A DNA stretch of 64,000 bases from Bacillaceae bacterium OF18-1A (GTDB lineage: Bacteria > Bacillota > Bacilli > Bacillales > Bacillaceae_G): positions 17,388 through 81,387 of the forward strand of contig JAQEWB010000011.1 of NCBI GenBank assembly GCA_027694045.1, given 5' to 3'. Made by a program: the position numbers and the translations under genes. Shown piece by piece: positions 43,263-55,786 of the stretch (position 1 is its first letter; each line of letters starts with the position of its first letter). The notes under the pieces are model-generated. The model was not told the origin of the DNA and ran no database searches. It worked only from the letters and a program-made list of their open reading frames with translations.

Positions 43263-43293
43263 AAATAACCCACCGATTGGTGGGTTATTTTTT
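43263..43293. terminator. Terminator after the yhfC-like gene
   Basis: AAATAACCCACC pairs with GGTGGGTTATTT around GATT. The next minus-strand gene ends inside it. Confidence 0.9.
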
Positions 43294-43728
43294 ATATGGA
43301 TTATCATAGTGATGATAACTTTTTCCGCTTTGCAGCTCCCTCTTTGTTTCTGCATCTATAACGATATATTTATGAAACTCTCCTACTTCATTTTGAATAA
43401 AAGAAGCGAAAAAGTATACTTGGCGATCAGAGTGAACAAAAAAATCTTGAAGTACCACTCTACTTCGACAACCGACAGCTGTTTTTTGTAGGAAAGAAAA
43501 TTCTTCATCGGGCACTTCTTTAAATAAGATTTTTTTCCGAACACTATAAGCTGCATTTTTGTACTCTTTATAGATTTTCTTATCTAACTGTTTATAAAAA
43601 ACATCCTCACTCACAAATGACTTATTTCGATTGCTTGGATAATCTACCTTTTGATTGGATTGTGCATATGTTGTGGACAATTGCGCAAGAAAACAAATCA
43701 TGAATACGATACATATCATTTTTTTCAT
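43285..43728 (-). CDS. Secreted hypothetical protein
   Basis: A 147-residue protein with a signal peptide ending near TTYAQ. The mature part has no family I recognise; it contains KKILFKEVPDEEFSFLQKTAVG and strands VVLQDFFVHSDRQVYFFASF and GEFHKYIVIDAETKRELQ, suggesting a small alpha/beta domain. GAGG precedes the ATG. Monocistronic. Confidence 0.65.
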   Translation of the reverse strand: MKKMICIVFMICFLAQLSTTYAQSNQKVDYPSNRNKSFVSEDVFYKQLDKKIYKEYKNAAYSVRKKILFKEVPDEEFSFLQKTAVGCRSRVVLQDFFVHSDRQVYFFASFIQNEVGEFHKYIVIDAETKRELQSGKSYHHYDNPYKK

Positions 43729-43861
43729 AACAGTACCTCAATTTGCTAGTATTCACATTACTTTTCCACATAATTAGATCACTATTCCACTTCCAAGAAA
43801 AAGGAATTATTTCCACTTTTGTCGAAGTATATAGCGTCAACTTGAAAGATAGGGATGAATT

Positions 43862-44416
43862 ATGAAGAAAATTATTGTAATACGACATTGTTCAGCAACT
43901 GGACAAGAACGTGATGCTGAATTAACGATTGCCGGAAAAAACCAAGCTAACACCCTTGCTACTTTCCTCTTAGAAAATCATCTACAAATCGATCATATTA
44001 TTTCAAGCCCATTTGTCCGCGCTATCGATTCCATTCTGCCTTATGCACGCAAGACTAACTTATCTATCCAAAAAGATGAACGGTTAGCAGAACGCGTGTT
44101 AAGCGACGCACCAATGGATGATTGGATGCAAAAACTAGAATCTACTTTTACAGACATAGATATTGCCTTTTCAGGCGGAGAGTCAACAAAACAAGCGATG
44201 GATCGCGCTATATCAGTTATCCAAGACGCTTTAACACTAGAACATGGTACAACACTACTCGTTACACATGGCAACTTACTTACTCTTATTTTGAAGCACT
44301 TTCATAATACGATTGGCTTTACTGAATGGAAAAGCTTAACGAATCCTGATATTTACGAAATTACACTTGATGAACAACCGATCATAAAACGATTATGGGA
44401 CATACCATCCATGTAA
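43862..44416 (+). CDS. Histidine phosphatase family protein
   Basis: A 184-residue phosphoglycerate-mutase-like phosphatase. The catalytic IRHCSATG is an RHG variant with Cys in place of Gly; SSPFVRAIDSILPYA (second Arg) and LLVTHGNLLTLILKHF (second His) complete the active site. Substrate unknown. GGGATG lies before the ATG. Confidence 0.88.
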   Translation: MKKIIVIRHCSATGQERDAELTIAGKNQANTLATFLLENHLQIDHIISSPFVRAIDSILPYARKTNLSIQKDERLAERVLSDAPMDDWMQKLESTFTDIDIAFSGGESTKQAMDRAISVIQDALTLEHGTTLLVTHGNLLTLILKHFHNTIGFTEWKSLTNPDIYEITLDEQPIIKRLWDIPSM

Positions 44417-44479
44417 TATCCCTTCAGTTGACGCCGCGAGAAGAGACTGCATTAACAATAGAAAGGGGTATCACTCTAT

Positions 44480-44959
44480 ATGTACGAAGATGTACTTGCT
44501 TTACTACATAAAACCAATGTTTCTTATGAAAAATTCGAACATGAACCAGTACTCGATTACGAGACAGATCGTATCGTTCGTGAAAGGCTTGGTTTACAAG
44601 GCACTCCAAGTAAGAGTTTATTTTTAAAATCAAAATCTGGAGATTATTACGTATTCTTCACGTTAGAGGGAACTCGGCTTAACCGAGGAGAGATGAGAGA
44701 AATAACTGGAGAACGTTTATCACTTTGTTCTCCTCATGAGCTAAGAATAGAAACTGGTTGTACGCCAGGATGTGTAGCTCCTTTCGGTTATTCACAAGAT
44801 GTAACGATTATTGTGGACAGTTCTATTTATATGTACGAAAAAATTTTAATTACACCTGGTGTACCAGAATTTACAATTGAATTATCCACAGAAGAATTAA
44901 AAAAGATTTTATTAACATGCCCAAATACCGTTTTAGAGTACAAACAAAAAGAGAGCTAA
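44480..44959 (+). CDS. YbaK/ProX-type aminoacyl-tRNA deacylase
   Basis: A 159-residue YbaK-domain protein that would hydrolyse mischarged aminoacyl-tRNA in trans. TPSKSLFLKSKSGDYYVFF contains the conserved catalytic lysine, and ETGCTPGCVAPFG is the G-x-x-P-G-x-V-x-PFG loop. AAAGGGG precedes the ATG. It is convergent with lipA. Confidence 0.88.
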   Translation: MYEDVLALLHKTNVSYEKFEHEPVLDYETDRIVRERLGLQGTPSKSLFLKSKSGDYYVFFTLEGTRLNRGEMREITGERLSLCSPHELRIETGCTPGCVAPFGYSQDVTIIVDSSIYMYEKILITPGVPEFTIELSTEELKKILLTCPNTVLEYKQKES

Positions 44960-44976
44960 TCGTTAGCTCCCTTTTT
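44946..44976. terminator. Terminator between the deacylase gene and lipA
   Basis: GAGCTAA pairs with TTAGCTC with outer A/T extensions and a T run; converging genes. Confidence 0.75.
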
Positions 44977-44979
44977 TCA

Positions 44980-45876
44980 TTATTTCGCTTCTGCTGTTTT
45001 TTCTTTTGCAGAACGTACTTGCTCGTCCGCATGGTAAGAAGAACGCACAAGTGGACCAGCTTCACAGTGGCTAAAGCCTTTGCTAAGTGCAATTTCTTTA
45101 AGCTCTGCAAATTCTGCTGGTGGGTAATATTTAAGAACTGGTAAATGTTTCTTAGATGGCTGTAGGTATTGTCCAAGAGTTAAAATATCCACATTGTTTG
45201 CACGTAAGTCATCCATTGCTTCAATTAAATCTTCTCTTGTTTCACCTAAGCCAACCATAATGCTCGATTTAGTTGGAATATCAGGCTGCATTTCTTTCGC
45301 ACGACGTAAAAACTCTAATGAACGGTCATACTTTGCTCTAGCGCGAACTCGGTTAGATAATCGACGTACTGTTTCAATGTTATGGTTTAAAATATCTGGT
45401 TTTGCATCCATTAACATTTTTAAGTTTTCTTCTACCCCACCCATATCAGATGGTAATACTTCGATTGACGTAAATGGATTTTTGCGACGAACAGCGCGTA
45501 CTGTTTCAGCAAAAACACCTGCTCCTCCGTCTTTTAAATCATCACGTGCAACCGCTGTTATAACAACGTGCTTTAAGCCCATTTGTACTACAGAATCTGC
45601 TACGCGTTCTGGCTCTTGTAAATCAAGCTCAGTTGGTAAGCCTGTTTTAACCGCACAAAAACGACAAGCACGTGTACAAACCGCACCTAAGATCATAAAT
45701 GTTGCTGTTTTCCTTACAGCCCAGCATTCATGAATATTCGGACATTTTGCTTCCTCACAAACTGTATGAAGATTTTTAGAACGCATCATTTTCTTTAAGC
45801 CTGTATAGTTTTCATTCGTGTTTAACTTAATTTTCAACCATTCGGGCTTGCGCTTATATTCTGTTTGTTTTGTCAT
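44980..45876 (-). CDS. lipA: Lipoyl synthase
   Basis: A 298-residue radical SAM enzyme inserting sulfur into octanoyl groups to form lipoate on GcvH and E2 proteins. It has both cluster motifs: the auxiliary [12 protein letters not shown] (N-terminal) and the radical [11 protein letters not shown], plus the C-terminal RSS motif ([12 protein letters not shown]). The ATG at 45876 follows CGGAG; a TTG 9 bases earlier is possible. It depends on the Fe-S systems encoded elsewhere in this window. Confidence 0.96.
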   Translation of the reverse strand: MTKQTEYKRKPEWLKIKLNTNENYTGLKKMMRSKNLHTVCEEAKCPNIHECWAVRKTATFMILGAVCTRACRFCAVKTGLPTELDLQEPERVADSVVQMGLKHVVITAVARDDLKDGGAGVFAETVRAVRRKNPFTSIEVLPSDMGGVEENLKMLMDAKPDILNHNIETVRRLSNRVRARAKYDRSLEFLRRAKEMQPDIPTKSSIMVGLGETREDLIEAMDDLRANNVDILTLGQYLQPSKKHLPVLKYYPPAEFAELKEIALSKGFSHCEAGPLVRSSYHADEQVRSAKEKTAEAK

Positions 45877-46065
45877 GGTTATCAACTCCGCACAATATGA
45901 AATAGTTTACCGTGTTCGCTTCTTTCAATGTAACATATCTATTCTAACGTATGAAAGCGATTTGCTCAAATGAAGATTCTAAGATTTTTTCCAATCGTTC
46001 CCTATAATGAAATACTCCGTATATCCCACACTAAAAAGAGTGATGTTGTGAAAGGAGTCTATTTC

Positions 46066-47049
46066 ATGCTTCGAAAAATTTCTCTTTTGCTTTTGATTTG
46101 CTTTCTTCTCCACCAAAACATCGCTTACGGTGAAGATAATCAGCAAAGCATATACGAAAAGCGCATGGCACTATATAAAGAAACCGAGCAATCTTCAGGC
46201 ATTCCGTGGTATTACTTAGCTGCAATGGATCAATACGAAAGAAATATACGGAGCGTAAGAAAAGATATTCCGAAAAAACCAGATGCCATCATTTCCCTTT
46301 ATTTCAAACCGGAAATTTGGGCTGGACCTGCTAATAGTAACGACACTCTTCCCCATACGATTGCTTTATTTGGCGGAATAGGGTTAGACGGTGACAAAGA
46401 TGGATTTGCAAATGCAAATAACGACCGTGATCTTCTGCATACCGCAGCAACTATTTTAAAGAAACAAGGAACGTCAGAAGAACGTGTTAACATTATGCTT
46501 TGGGAATATTATAGACGTGCAAAAACAGTTGATTTAATTACCGAATACGCTCAAATTTATAAACATTATGGACGTATTAATTTAGAAGGAAATGCTTTTC
46601 CTCTCCCAATTCGCAGTGACCATAGCTACCGTAGTACGTTTGGCGCTGGAAGAAGTTTTGGGGGAAGACGAATTCATGAAGGAACCGATATTTTTGCAGG
46701 ATATGGCGTACCAGTAAGGTCCACTTGCTACGGCATCATTGAGACGAAAGGTTGGAATCGTCTTGGCGGATGGCGCATCGGTATTCGCGACCTTCATAAT
46801 AATTATCATTATTACGCTCACTTAGGCGGGTTCTCAAAAGAAATACAGCTTGGACAAATTGTCGAACCAGGAAAAGTAATCGGATTTGTTGGTAGCACCG
46901 GTTACGGACCTCCAGGCACAGCCGGAAAATTCCCGCCCCACCTACATTTCGGCATCTATAAAGACAATGGTTATACAGAATGGGCTTTCGATCCATACAT
47001 GCATTTAAGTCTTTGGGAGCGAAAAGAACGAGCGAATACAAAACGATAA
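46066..47049 (+). CDS. lytH: M23 peptidase LytH-like (spore cortex)
   Basis: A 327-residue exported zinc peptidase. After a signal peptide (to about residue 24, IAYG) comes a helical domain (SSGIPWYYLAAMDQYERNI) and a LytM/M23 domain with the zinc ligands in RRIHEGTDIFAGYG (HxxxxD) and PPHLHFGIY (HxH). The length, domains and place beside lipA and yunB match B. subtilis LytH, an L-Ala-D-Glu peptidase that trims cortex peptides. ATG 46066 follows AAAGGAG; a longer upstream frame is unlikely. Confidence 0.9.
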   Translation: MLRKISLLLLICFLLHQNIAYGEDNQQSIYEKRMALYKETEQSSGIPWYYLAAMDQYERNIRSVRKDIPKKPDAIISLYFKPEIWAGPANSNDTLPHTIALFGGIGLDGDKDGFANANNDRDLLHTAATILKKQGTSEERVNIMLWEYYRRAKTVDLITEYAQIYKHYGRINLEGNAFPLPIRSDHSYRSTFGAGRSFGGRRIHEGTDIFAGYGVPVRSTCYGIIETKGWNRLGGWRIGIRDLHNNYHYYAHLGGFSKEIQLGQIVEPGKVIGFVGSTGYGPPGTAGKFPPHLHFGIYKDNGYTEWAFDPYMHLSLWERKERANTKR

Positions 47050-47078
47050 CCGTAGCATATCGCTACGGTTATTTTTTA
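47048..47078 (+). terminator. Terminator after lytH
   Basis: AACCGTAGC pairs with GCTACGGTT around ATATC, then ATTTTTT. Confidence 0.9.
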
Positions 47079-47079
47079 T

Positions 47080-47151
47080 CCCACTATTTGCGGGTAGTAA
47101 GACCCACACCTCAAAATGCAGCGAAAGCAAAGAAGTTATTGGTTCAACTAT
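47080..47151 (-). repeat. 3' half of a bcr1-like repeat
   Basis: On the minus strand AACCAATAACTTCTTTGC, TTTTGAGGTGTGGGTCTTAC and AATAGTGGG then ATAAA follow the second half of the full bcr1-like copies. The 5' half is missing; it abuts the yunB stop. Confidence 0.75.
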
Positions 47152-47875
47152 CCTTTTTCTTCTTATCCGGTACAACAACACTGCCGCTGCCATAATAAGT
47201 AGGTACTTCTCCTTGAACAATGCGTGTTGCAATCGGGATGTTTTGCTTCACCGTAATTTCCTTCGTACGTAATGGAATCATAACTTGTAACGTCACTTCT
47301 ACTTCCATAATAATTTTGATTGCTGTATTATTAATTCCTTGCGGCTCAACTAACTGTTTAATATCCGTATTCACATGACCAATTGGCGTAAAATGAATCG
47401 GAATATCTGGCCCTAGATTACCAAGAAGCGCATTATCAGTTATGCGTCCAAAAGGAACGGACATAGATACCCCATTCTCTTCAAACATACCAAGCGCTTT
47501 CGTATCCCCTTTTTCTACTTGCTGTAAATATTTCTCTATGTACGCAGTAGTCGATGTTAATATTTCGTTTACTTGCCTCGTATTTAAATCAATTGTAGAT
47601 ACTTTCCCGTTCCTATCCGTTTGTACCTTCATTAATGAATCGACATCGAATCCTTCATTTATTCTATCCTTTACCGCCTTCGTCATAACCGCTGTCGCCA
47701 TTTTGTGTGTCTCTACTTCCCCATATTTCATTAACGTCGGCTGAATACCTTTATTCACAATCCATACCCCTTGCACGAGTAATATGACAAAAAGAATAAA
47801 CGACATAAGCAGTATATATCGAAAGGAAATAGGACCTCTTCGAAACCGCGAATTTTTCGAGCGAAATATACTCAT
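47144..47875 (-). CDS. yunB: Sporulation protein YunB
   Basis: A 243-residue membrane-anchored protein. A basic N terminus (RSKNSRFRRG) precedes one membrane helix (YILLMSFILFVILLVQGVWIV), then an extracytoplasmic domain with VSMSVPFGRITDNALLGNLGPDIPIHFTPIG, the YunB hallmark. In B. subtilis yunB is a mother-cell sporulation gene. GGAGG precedes the ATG. The last residues (VPDKKKKDS) are next to a truncated repeat, which may have altered the C terminus. Confidence 0.9.
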   Translation of the reverse strand: MSIFRSKNSRFRRGPISFRYILLMSFILFVILLVQGVWIVNKGIQPTLMKYGEVETHKMATAVMTKAVKDRINEGFDVDSLMKVQTDRNGKVSTIDLNTRQVNEILTSTTAYIEKYLQQVEKGDTKALGMFEENGVSMSVPFGRITDNALLGNLGPDIPIHFTPIGHVNTDIKQLVEPQGINNTAIKIIMEVEVTLQVMIPLRTKEITVKQNIPIATRIVQGEVPTYYGSGSVVVPDKKKKDS

Positions 47876-47929
47876 AAAAAAACCTCCTTCTTATATCATT
47901 TCTATGCAAGAAGGAGGGACGATATATGC

Positions 47930-48232
47930 TTATCTCATTTTTAATAATGCTTCTTTTCCGATTGTGCCAGCCGTAATACCTAAAGCCTCGGCTTCAATTG
48001 TTACTGATTCTAGCGGTGCTTCAAGAAGTTGTTCAATCGTTCTTACCCCAACCGCACGGCCAGCAATAATTCCACGATCGCCTAGCTTCTCATTTAAAAG
48101 ACCTACATCTAATGCACCGCACATAATATATCCTTTATCGCTCATGACAGCTAGCAAATTTGTCTTTGGAAGTTTTACGCTAACCGCAATAAACGTGTAA
48201 TTATCAATTATAATTGGCTCTACATTAACCAT
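47930..48232 (-). CDS. yunC: YunC-family (DUF1805) protein
   Basis: A 100-residue protein with the DUF1805 core: VKLPKTNLLAVMSDKGYIMCGALDVGLLN and DRGIIAGRAVGVRTIEQLL. Conserved but of unknown function. AGAGGAG lies 9 bases before the ATG. It follows yunD and is 54 bases upstream of yunB. Confidence 0.9.
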   Translation of the reverse strand: MVNVEPIIIDNYTFIAVSVKLPKTNLLAVMSDKGYIMCGALDVGLLNEKLGDRGIIAGRAVGVRTIEQLLEAPLESVTIEAEALGITAGTIGKEALLKMR

Positions 48233-48292
48233 AGTTCACACTCCTCTCTTTCTTATCTGTATGACAAGAGAAAAATGAGTGTTACAAGTTAA

Positions 48293-49714
48293 CTAGCCTA
48301 TAGTTTTGACGGAAGATGTGTAAGTTATCAACATGTCTGTTAACACATCTCTAAGTAGTTCCGGCATATAATATTGTTTGTCAGAAAGTGTGGATAGCTC
48401 TGGGTATAAATAGCCGAATGTAAACATATCAATCGTTCCTACCGTATAGACACGATCTAAATCGAGTGATTCTCCGTTAATCAATACATCTTCGAGTAAC
48501 ATTTTATTCCCAGGAATCGTATCTGGAATGACTTCTACACCAGCATAAATCATTTTCCCCATCACTTTCCCTCTAAATCCGAATCCTTTTACTTCAAGAT
48601 TCTCCATATTCGGGCGACGTGCTTTCAAAATCACTTCTCTTAACATTTTCCCTGGCACTTTCAATAGACATGGATTAATTGGATGTGGACAAATTCTGTG
48701 AATATCTCCGCGCGTTACAACGCCTTCTTCTAACCCTTCAAGAAGTACACCAGCATTCACCATTCCAATCTCTGCCCCACACCAGTTTCTCAGCGCCTCT
48801 GCTAACATGTGCGAAAACGTCATCTCACGGAACCAATCAATCGGTAATGACTCTTTTAAATGAACGGCAGGCTCTGCCATGATATGCTTACTTTCTTCTT
48901 GCAGCATTTCAATTGTGGATAGCGGTTCACTATAAGCACCTAAACGTTCTGTCTTAATCGCTCTGCCGTCTTTTTTCAACAACTTCTTCGTCTCTTTATC
49001 CACAGTAAGCTGTACGTGTCCAACGTAACGTCCCCACTTTTCACAACAACAAAGTAACGTATTATTCATAAGAACGCCACGCTCAAATAAATGATGTGTA
49101 TGTGCCCCTAAAATAACATCTATATCATAATGCTCCGCCATATACTCATCCATACTTTTTCCAAGATGAGATAGGACAACTGTAATATGCGCCTTATCCT
49201 GAACCTCTTCTAAAATAGACTCTAAATGCTCGATTGGATCTTCAATATGCCAATCTAACATTTGATAAAACTCTGGATACGCAACCGTTAATCCGATAAA
49301 AGCGATTGTAATCCCATCCGTCGTTGTATGTAATTTATAAGGCTTTGCCCACTCTGGACGTACCCCTTCTTTTTCAAATAAATTCGCGACAAGCACTTCA
49401 AACCCAGCATCATCATATAGACGATTTAAATGCTCCTTCGCTAACGTAATTCCTTCATTATTTCCGATTGTTACATAATCATATAACGCCTCATTTAAAA
49501 GCCTCGTATTTCCAAGCCCATTTGTCGCTTCCGAAATACTATGAAAACGATCCACATGATCGCCAATATCTACAGTTAAAACCGTCTCTCCCGCTACTTG
49601 TCTTCGCTTTTTCTCCCCCAGAACAAACCGAGAAATCTGCGGCCAATTTTCAAAATGACTATGTATATCATTTGTATGATAAAGGTGGATGATTGTTTCT
49701 TTATTTGTATTCAG
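48293..49714 (-). CDS. yunD: YunD, metallophosphatase/5'-nucleotidase-like, probable CTG start
   Basis: A 473-residue protein with an N-terminal metallophosphoesterase domain (IIHLYHTNDIHSHFENWPQ, then VDIGDHVDR, GNNEG, LSHLGKSMDE, GAHTHH) and a C-terminal 5'-nucleotidase domain (RGDIHRICPHPINP). No ATG, GTG or TTG precedes the essential NDIHSH motif in frame; the only candidate is CTG at 49714, 8 bases after AGGAGG. Starting later (GTG 49555) would delete the first metal ligands. Cytoplasmic: no signal peptide. Confidence 0.85.
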   Translation of the reverse strand: MNTNKETIIHLYHTNDIHSHFENWPQISRFVLGEKKRRQVAGETVLTVDIGDHVDRFHSISEATNGLGNTRLLNEALYDYVTIGNNEGITLAKEHLNRLYDDAGFEVLVANLFEKEGVRPEWAKPYKLHTTTDGITIAFIGLTVAYPEFYQMLDWHIEDPIEHLESILEEVQDKAHITVVLSHLGKSMDEYMAEHYDIDVILGAHTHHLFERGVLMNNTLLCCCEKWGRYVGHVQLTVDKETKKLLKKDGRAIKTERLGAYSEPLSTIEMLQEESKHIMAEPAVHLKESLPIDWFREMTFSHMLAEALRNWCGAEIGMVNAGVLLEGLEEGVVTRGDIHRICPHPINPCLLKVPGKMLREVILKARRPNMENLEVKGFGFRGKVMGKMIYAGVEVIPDTIPGNKMLLEDVLINGESLDLDRVYTVGTIDMFTFGYLYPELSTLSDKQYYMPELLRDVLTDMLITYTSSVKTIG

Positions 49715-50003
49715 AGAAAAAACCTCCTCTCAGTTCCTTACTGCCATTTACGCTATGCGTACGCAATAATCCTGTAAATACTTTTCGTCTTTTCTTGCTA
49801 TTTTACATTGTACTCGCATTGTGAGAAAAAGCAAAAGATTGTCCTTTGTAATATGAGAAACTTTCTTTTTTAGTTGGTGGATTGGGAGATTTTTCAGAAA
49901 GCTTGTCTGGCGGTTGTTGGATTTAGTGGGTTTTTTGGGACGGATTTGTCAGTATCTTTGCCTTATTTTTTGCCTAAAAATGTTTACACATACTTTTATA
50001 CAT

Positions 50004-50033
50004 CATCGATATATTTGAAAAATCGCTGATATA
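50004..50033 (-). repeat. AAATTATATCGGCGATT-family unit, inverted
   Basis: Read on the minus strand, ATATATCAGCGATTTTTCAA then ATATATCGATG matches the tandem units at 23.6 kb. Confidence 0.7.
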
Positions 50034-50126
50034 TGTAGCTGAACACCTACAGGGGTATTCCAACCCGGACCACCCACACAACATAAAAAAGCGCCCTGCA
50101 CAGCAGGACGCTTCTTTAATCTATTA

Positions 50127-50240
50127 TCCAGTTCCAGCGGCTAGAATGTTCGGTGGCTTCACTTCTTCCTACGAGGCAAAAAGCGCCTCTACGTCAGAAG
50201 CTCCATCCCCCTCACATTCTGAACGAGCCGCTTCCACTTT
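50127..50240 (-). repeat. Family B structured repeat, inverted copy
   Basis: On the minus strand AAGTGGAAGCGGCTCGTTC opens and CATTCTAGCCGCTGGAAC closes the element, with AGGCGCTTTTTGCCT inside, as in the copy at 30981-31098. Confidence 0.85.
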
Positions 50241-50367
50241 AAATATTGTCCAGCTTCGCCTCCTAGACCCTCATGTATAAGAACCTTCCGCACAAGAAGA
50301 TAAAAAGCATCTTCTGTGCGAAAGAACCTTAGCCAACGGGTCTGAACAGTCGGCTCCGCATTTCTAT

Positions 50368-51765
50368 TTAACCAATAGAACCTTCCATCTCAAACTTGAT
50401 TAGACGGTTCATTTCAACTGCGTATTCCATTGGAAGTTCGCGAGTGAATGGCTCGATGAAGCCCATTACGATCATTTCTGTAGCTTCTTGCTCAGAAATA
50501 CCACGGCTCATTAGGTAGAATAATTGTTCTTCTGATACTTTCGATACTTTTGCTTCGTGCTCAAGTGAAACGTAATCGTTTTTGATTTCGTTGTAAGGAA
50601 TTGTATCAGATGTAGATTGGTTATCCATAATTAACGTATCACACTCGATGTTAGAGCGAGAGTTTTTCGCTTTTGGTCCGAAGTGTACGATACCACGGTA
50701 AGTTACTTTACCACCATGCTTCGCAATCGATTTAGAAACGATTGTTGAAGACGTGTTTGGTGCTAAGTGAATCATTTTCGCACCAGCATCTTGGTGTTGG
50801 CCTTTACCAGCAATCGCGATAGATAATGTTAAACCACGAGCGCCTTCGCCTTTTAAGATAACTGCTGGGTATTTCATCGTTAATTTAGATCCGATGTTAC
50901 CGTCAATCCATTCCATCGTTGCGTTTTCTTCACAAACCGCACGTTTTGTAACTAGGTTGTATACGTTGTTCGCCCAGTTTTGGATTGTTGTATAACGGCA
51001 ATATGCATCTTTCTTAATGATGATTTCTACTACCGCACTGTGAAGTGAGTTAGTCGTGTAAACAGGTGCTGTACAACCTTCTACGTAGTGTACGTGTGCG
51101 CCTTCGTCTACAATGATAAGCGTACGCTCGAATTGCCCCATATTTTCAGAGTTAATACGGAAATACGCTTGAAGTGGTGTATCAACTTTCACACCTTTTG
51201 GAACGTAGATGAATGATCCACCAGACCAAACTGCAGAGTTTAATGCAGAGAATTTGTTGTCTGTTGGTGGGATTACTTTTCCGAAATGCTCACGGAAAAT
51301 ATCTTCGTTCTCTTTTAATGCGCTATCTGTATCTTTGAAGACGATTCCTAGAGCTTCTAGGTCTTCTTTCATGTTGTGGTATACAACTTCAGATTCGTAC
51401 TGTGCAGATACACCAGCTAAATATTTTTGCTCAGCTTCTGGAATACCTAATTTATCAAATGTTGCTTTAATTTCATCAGGTACTTCATCCCAAGACTTCT
51501 CAGATTTCTCAGATGGTTTTACGTAGTACGTAATTTCATCGAAATCTAAGTCGTTTAAGTCGCCGCCCCATTGTGGCATTGGCATTTCATAGAACTTATC
51601 CAGTGATTTTAAGCGGAAGTCTAACATCCACTGTGGTTCTTCTTTCATACGTGAAATCTCTTCAACGATTTCTTTTGTTAAACCGCGTCCAGCACGGAAA
51701 ATCGAAACGTCTTTGTCTTTGAAACCATATTTATAATCGCCGATATCTGGCAGTTGCTTCGCCAT
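50368..51765 (-). CDS. sufB: Fe-S assembly scaffold SufB
   Basis: A 465-residue SufB, the scaffold subunit of the SufBCD complex. Diagnostic stretches are [33 protein letters not shown] (conserved Cys), [20 protein letters not shown] and the C-terminal [24 protein letters not shown] shared with SufD. AAGGAGG precedes the ATG. It is the last gene of sufCDSUB. Confidence 0.97.
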   Translation of the reverse strand: MAKQLPDIGDYKYGFKDKDVSIFRAGRGLTKEIVEEISRMKEEPQWMLDFRLKSLDKFYEMPMPQWGGDLNDLDFDEITYYVKPSEKSEKSWDEVPDEIKATFDKLGIPEAEQKYLAGVSAQYESEVVYHNMKEDLEALGIVFKDTDSALKENEDIFREHFGKVIPPTDNKFSALNSAVWSGGSFIYVPKGVKVDTPLQAYFRINSENMGQFERTLIIVDEGAHVHYVEGCTAPVYTTNSLHSAVVEIIIKKDAYCRYTTIQNWANNVYNLVTKRAVCEENATMEWIDGNIGSKLTMKYPAVILKGEGARGLTLSIAIAGKGQHQDAGAKMIHLAPNTSSTIVSKSIAKHGGKVTYRGIVHFGPKAKNSRSNIECDTLIMDNQSTSDTIPYNEIKNDYVSLEHEAKVSKVSEEQLFYLMSRGISEQEATEMIVMGFIEPFTRELPMEYAVEMNRLIKFEMEGSIG

Positions 51766-51813
51766 GTTGGTGTGTCCCTCCTTAGATAACCTCGTTTTTA
51801 GGAACCTTTAACA

Positions 51814-54747
<2,934 letters not shown>

Positions 54748-54762
54748 GTTTATGCTCCTCTC

Positions 54763-55548
54763 TTACGCTTCTTGCTCTGTTGTTTCGTCTTCAATACCTA
54801 ATTCTTTTTTAATCCAGTCGTAACCTTCAGCTTCTAGACGTTGTGCCAGCTCAGGGCCACCAGATTTAACGATGCGACCGTTCATCATAACGTGAACGAA
54901 GTCTGGAGTGATGTAGTTTAATAAACGTTGGTAATGCGTAATCATTAGGCAACCGAACTCTTCGCCGCGCATTTCGTTAATACCTTTAGATACAACTTTT
55001 AATGCATCGATATCAAGACCAGAGTCGATTTCGTCTAAGATTGCGATTTTTGGCTCGATCATCATTAATTGAAGAATCTCATTACGTTTTTTCTCACCGC
55101 CAGAGAAACCTTCGTTTAAGTAACGTTGTGCCATTTCTGGATCCATTTCTAGGAATTCCATGTTTTTATCTAATGTACGGATAAATTTCATAAGAGAAAT
55201 TTCATCGCCTTCTTCACGACGTGCGTTAATTGCAGAACGTAAGAAGTCAGCGTTTGTTACTCCGCTAATTTCACTTGGATATTGCATTGCTAGGAATAGA
55301 CCTGCTTGTGCGCGCTCGTCTACTTCCATTTCTAATACATCTTCACCGTCGATGATGATGCTACCTTCTGTTACTTCATATTTTGGGTGACCCATAATTG
55401 CAGAAGATAAAGTTGATTTACCTGTTCCGTTAGGTCCCATAATTGCGTGGATTTCTCCACCTTTTACTTCAAGGTTTACACCTTTTAAAATTTCTTTGCC
55501 ATCAATTGATACGTGTAAGTCTTTAACCGTTAATGTAGAACCAGCCAT
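54763..55548 (-). CDS. sufC: Fe-S assembly ATPase SufC
   Basis: A 261-residue ABC-type ATPase that drives SufBCD. Walker A IMGPNGTGKSTLSSAIMG, signature GFSGGEKKRNEILQ, Walker B IAILDEIDSGLDIDAL and H-loop MITHYQRLL are present; the EKKRNE variant is specific to SufC. GGAGG precedes the ATG. First gene of the operon; its promoter should lie in 55549-55700, where I see no clear operator. Confidence 0.97.
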   Translation of the reverse strand: MAGSTLTVKDLHVSIDGKEILKGVNLEVKGGEIHAIMGPNGTGKSTLSSAIMGHPKYEVTEGSIIIDGEDVLEMEVDERAQAGLFLAMQYPSEISGVTNADFLRSAINARREEGDEISLMKFIRTLDKNMEFLEMDPEMAQRYLNEGFSGGEKKRNEILQLMMIEPKIAILDEIDSGLDIDALKVVSKGINEMRGEEFGCLMITHYQRLLNYITPDFVHVMMNGRIVKSGGPELAQRLEAEGYDWIKKELGIEDETTEQEA

Positions 55549-55749
55549 CTCAATACCTCCATTAATCCTATATATACATTTTAAAAATTCCTAAAACGTT
55601 CATATTCTCATTTTATTCTCATTCTAATTTTATATCAAATAAAATGATATCGCAAACATCGAAAAAAAGTAACAGTTTTTTCACAAATGTATATAAGTAT
55701 TTCCTTTTCACTTCTCTATGATACACCTTTCTTCTTATTTATATAAAGA

Positions 55750-55781
55750 AAAAAGGACTGGAAAATTACCAGTCCTTTCCT
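55750..55781 (-). terminator. Terminator after the metQ copy nearest suf
   Basis: AAAGGACTGG pairs with CCAGTCCTTT around a 7-base loop, T-rich on the minus strand. Confidence 0.85.
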
Positions 55782-55786
55782 TATAA

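Larger units (their letters stand above)
49715..50367. other. 650-base intergenic region rich in dispersed repeats
   Basis: Between yunD and sufB no gene is supported. It contains an inverted AAATTATATCGGCGATT-family unit (50004-50033), a hairpin AAGCG-CCCTG/CAGG-CGCTT (50092-50116), a family B repeat (50127-50240, minus orientation) and a hairpin CGCACA-GAAGAT/ATCTTCTGTGCG (50290-50321) that may end the suf transcript. Confidence 0.6.

Noticed and set aside
45950..45966. cre-like TGAAAGCGATTTGC between lipA and lytH
   Set aside because: The 3' half lacks the conserved CA and neither gene is an obvious CcpA target; too weak to call.
48293..49555. yunD starting at GTG 49555
   Set aside because: This would remove the metal-binding NDIHSH motif, which is in frame upstream with a good ribosome binding site before CTG 49714.
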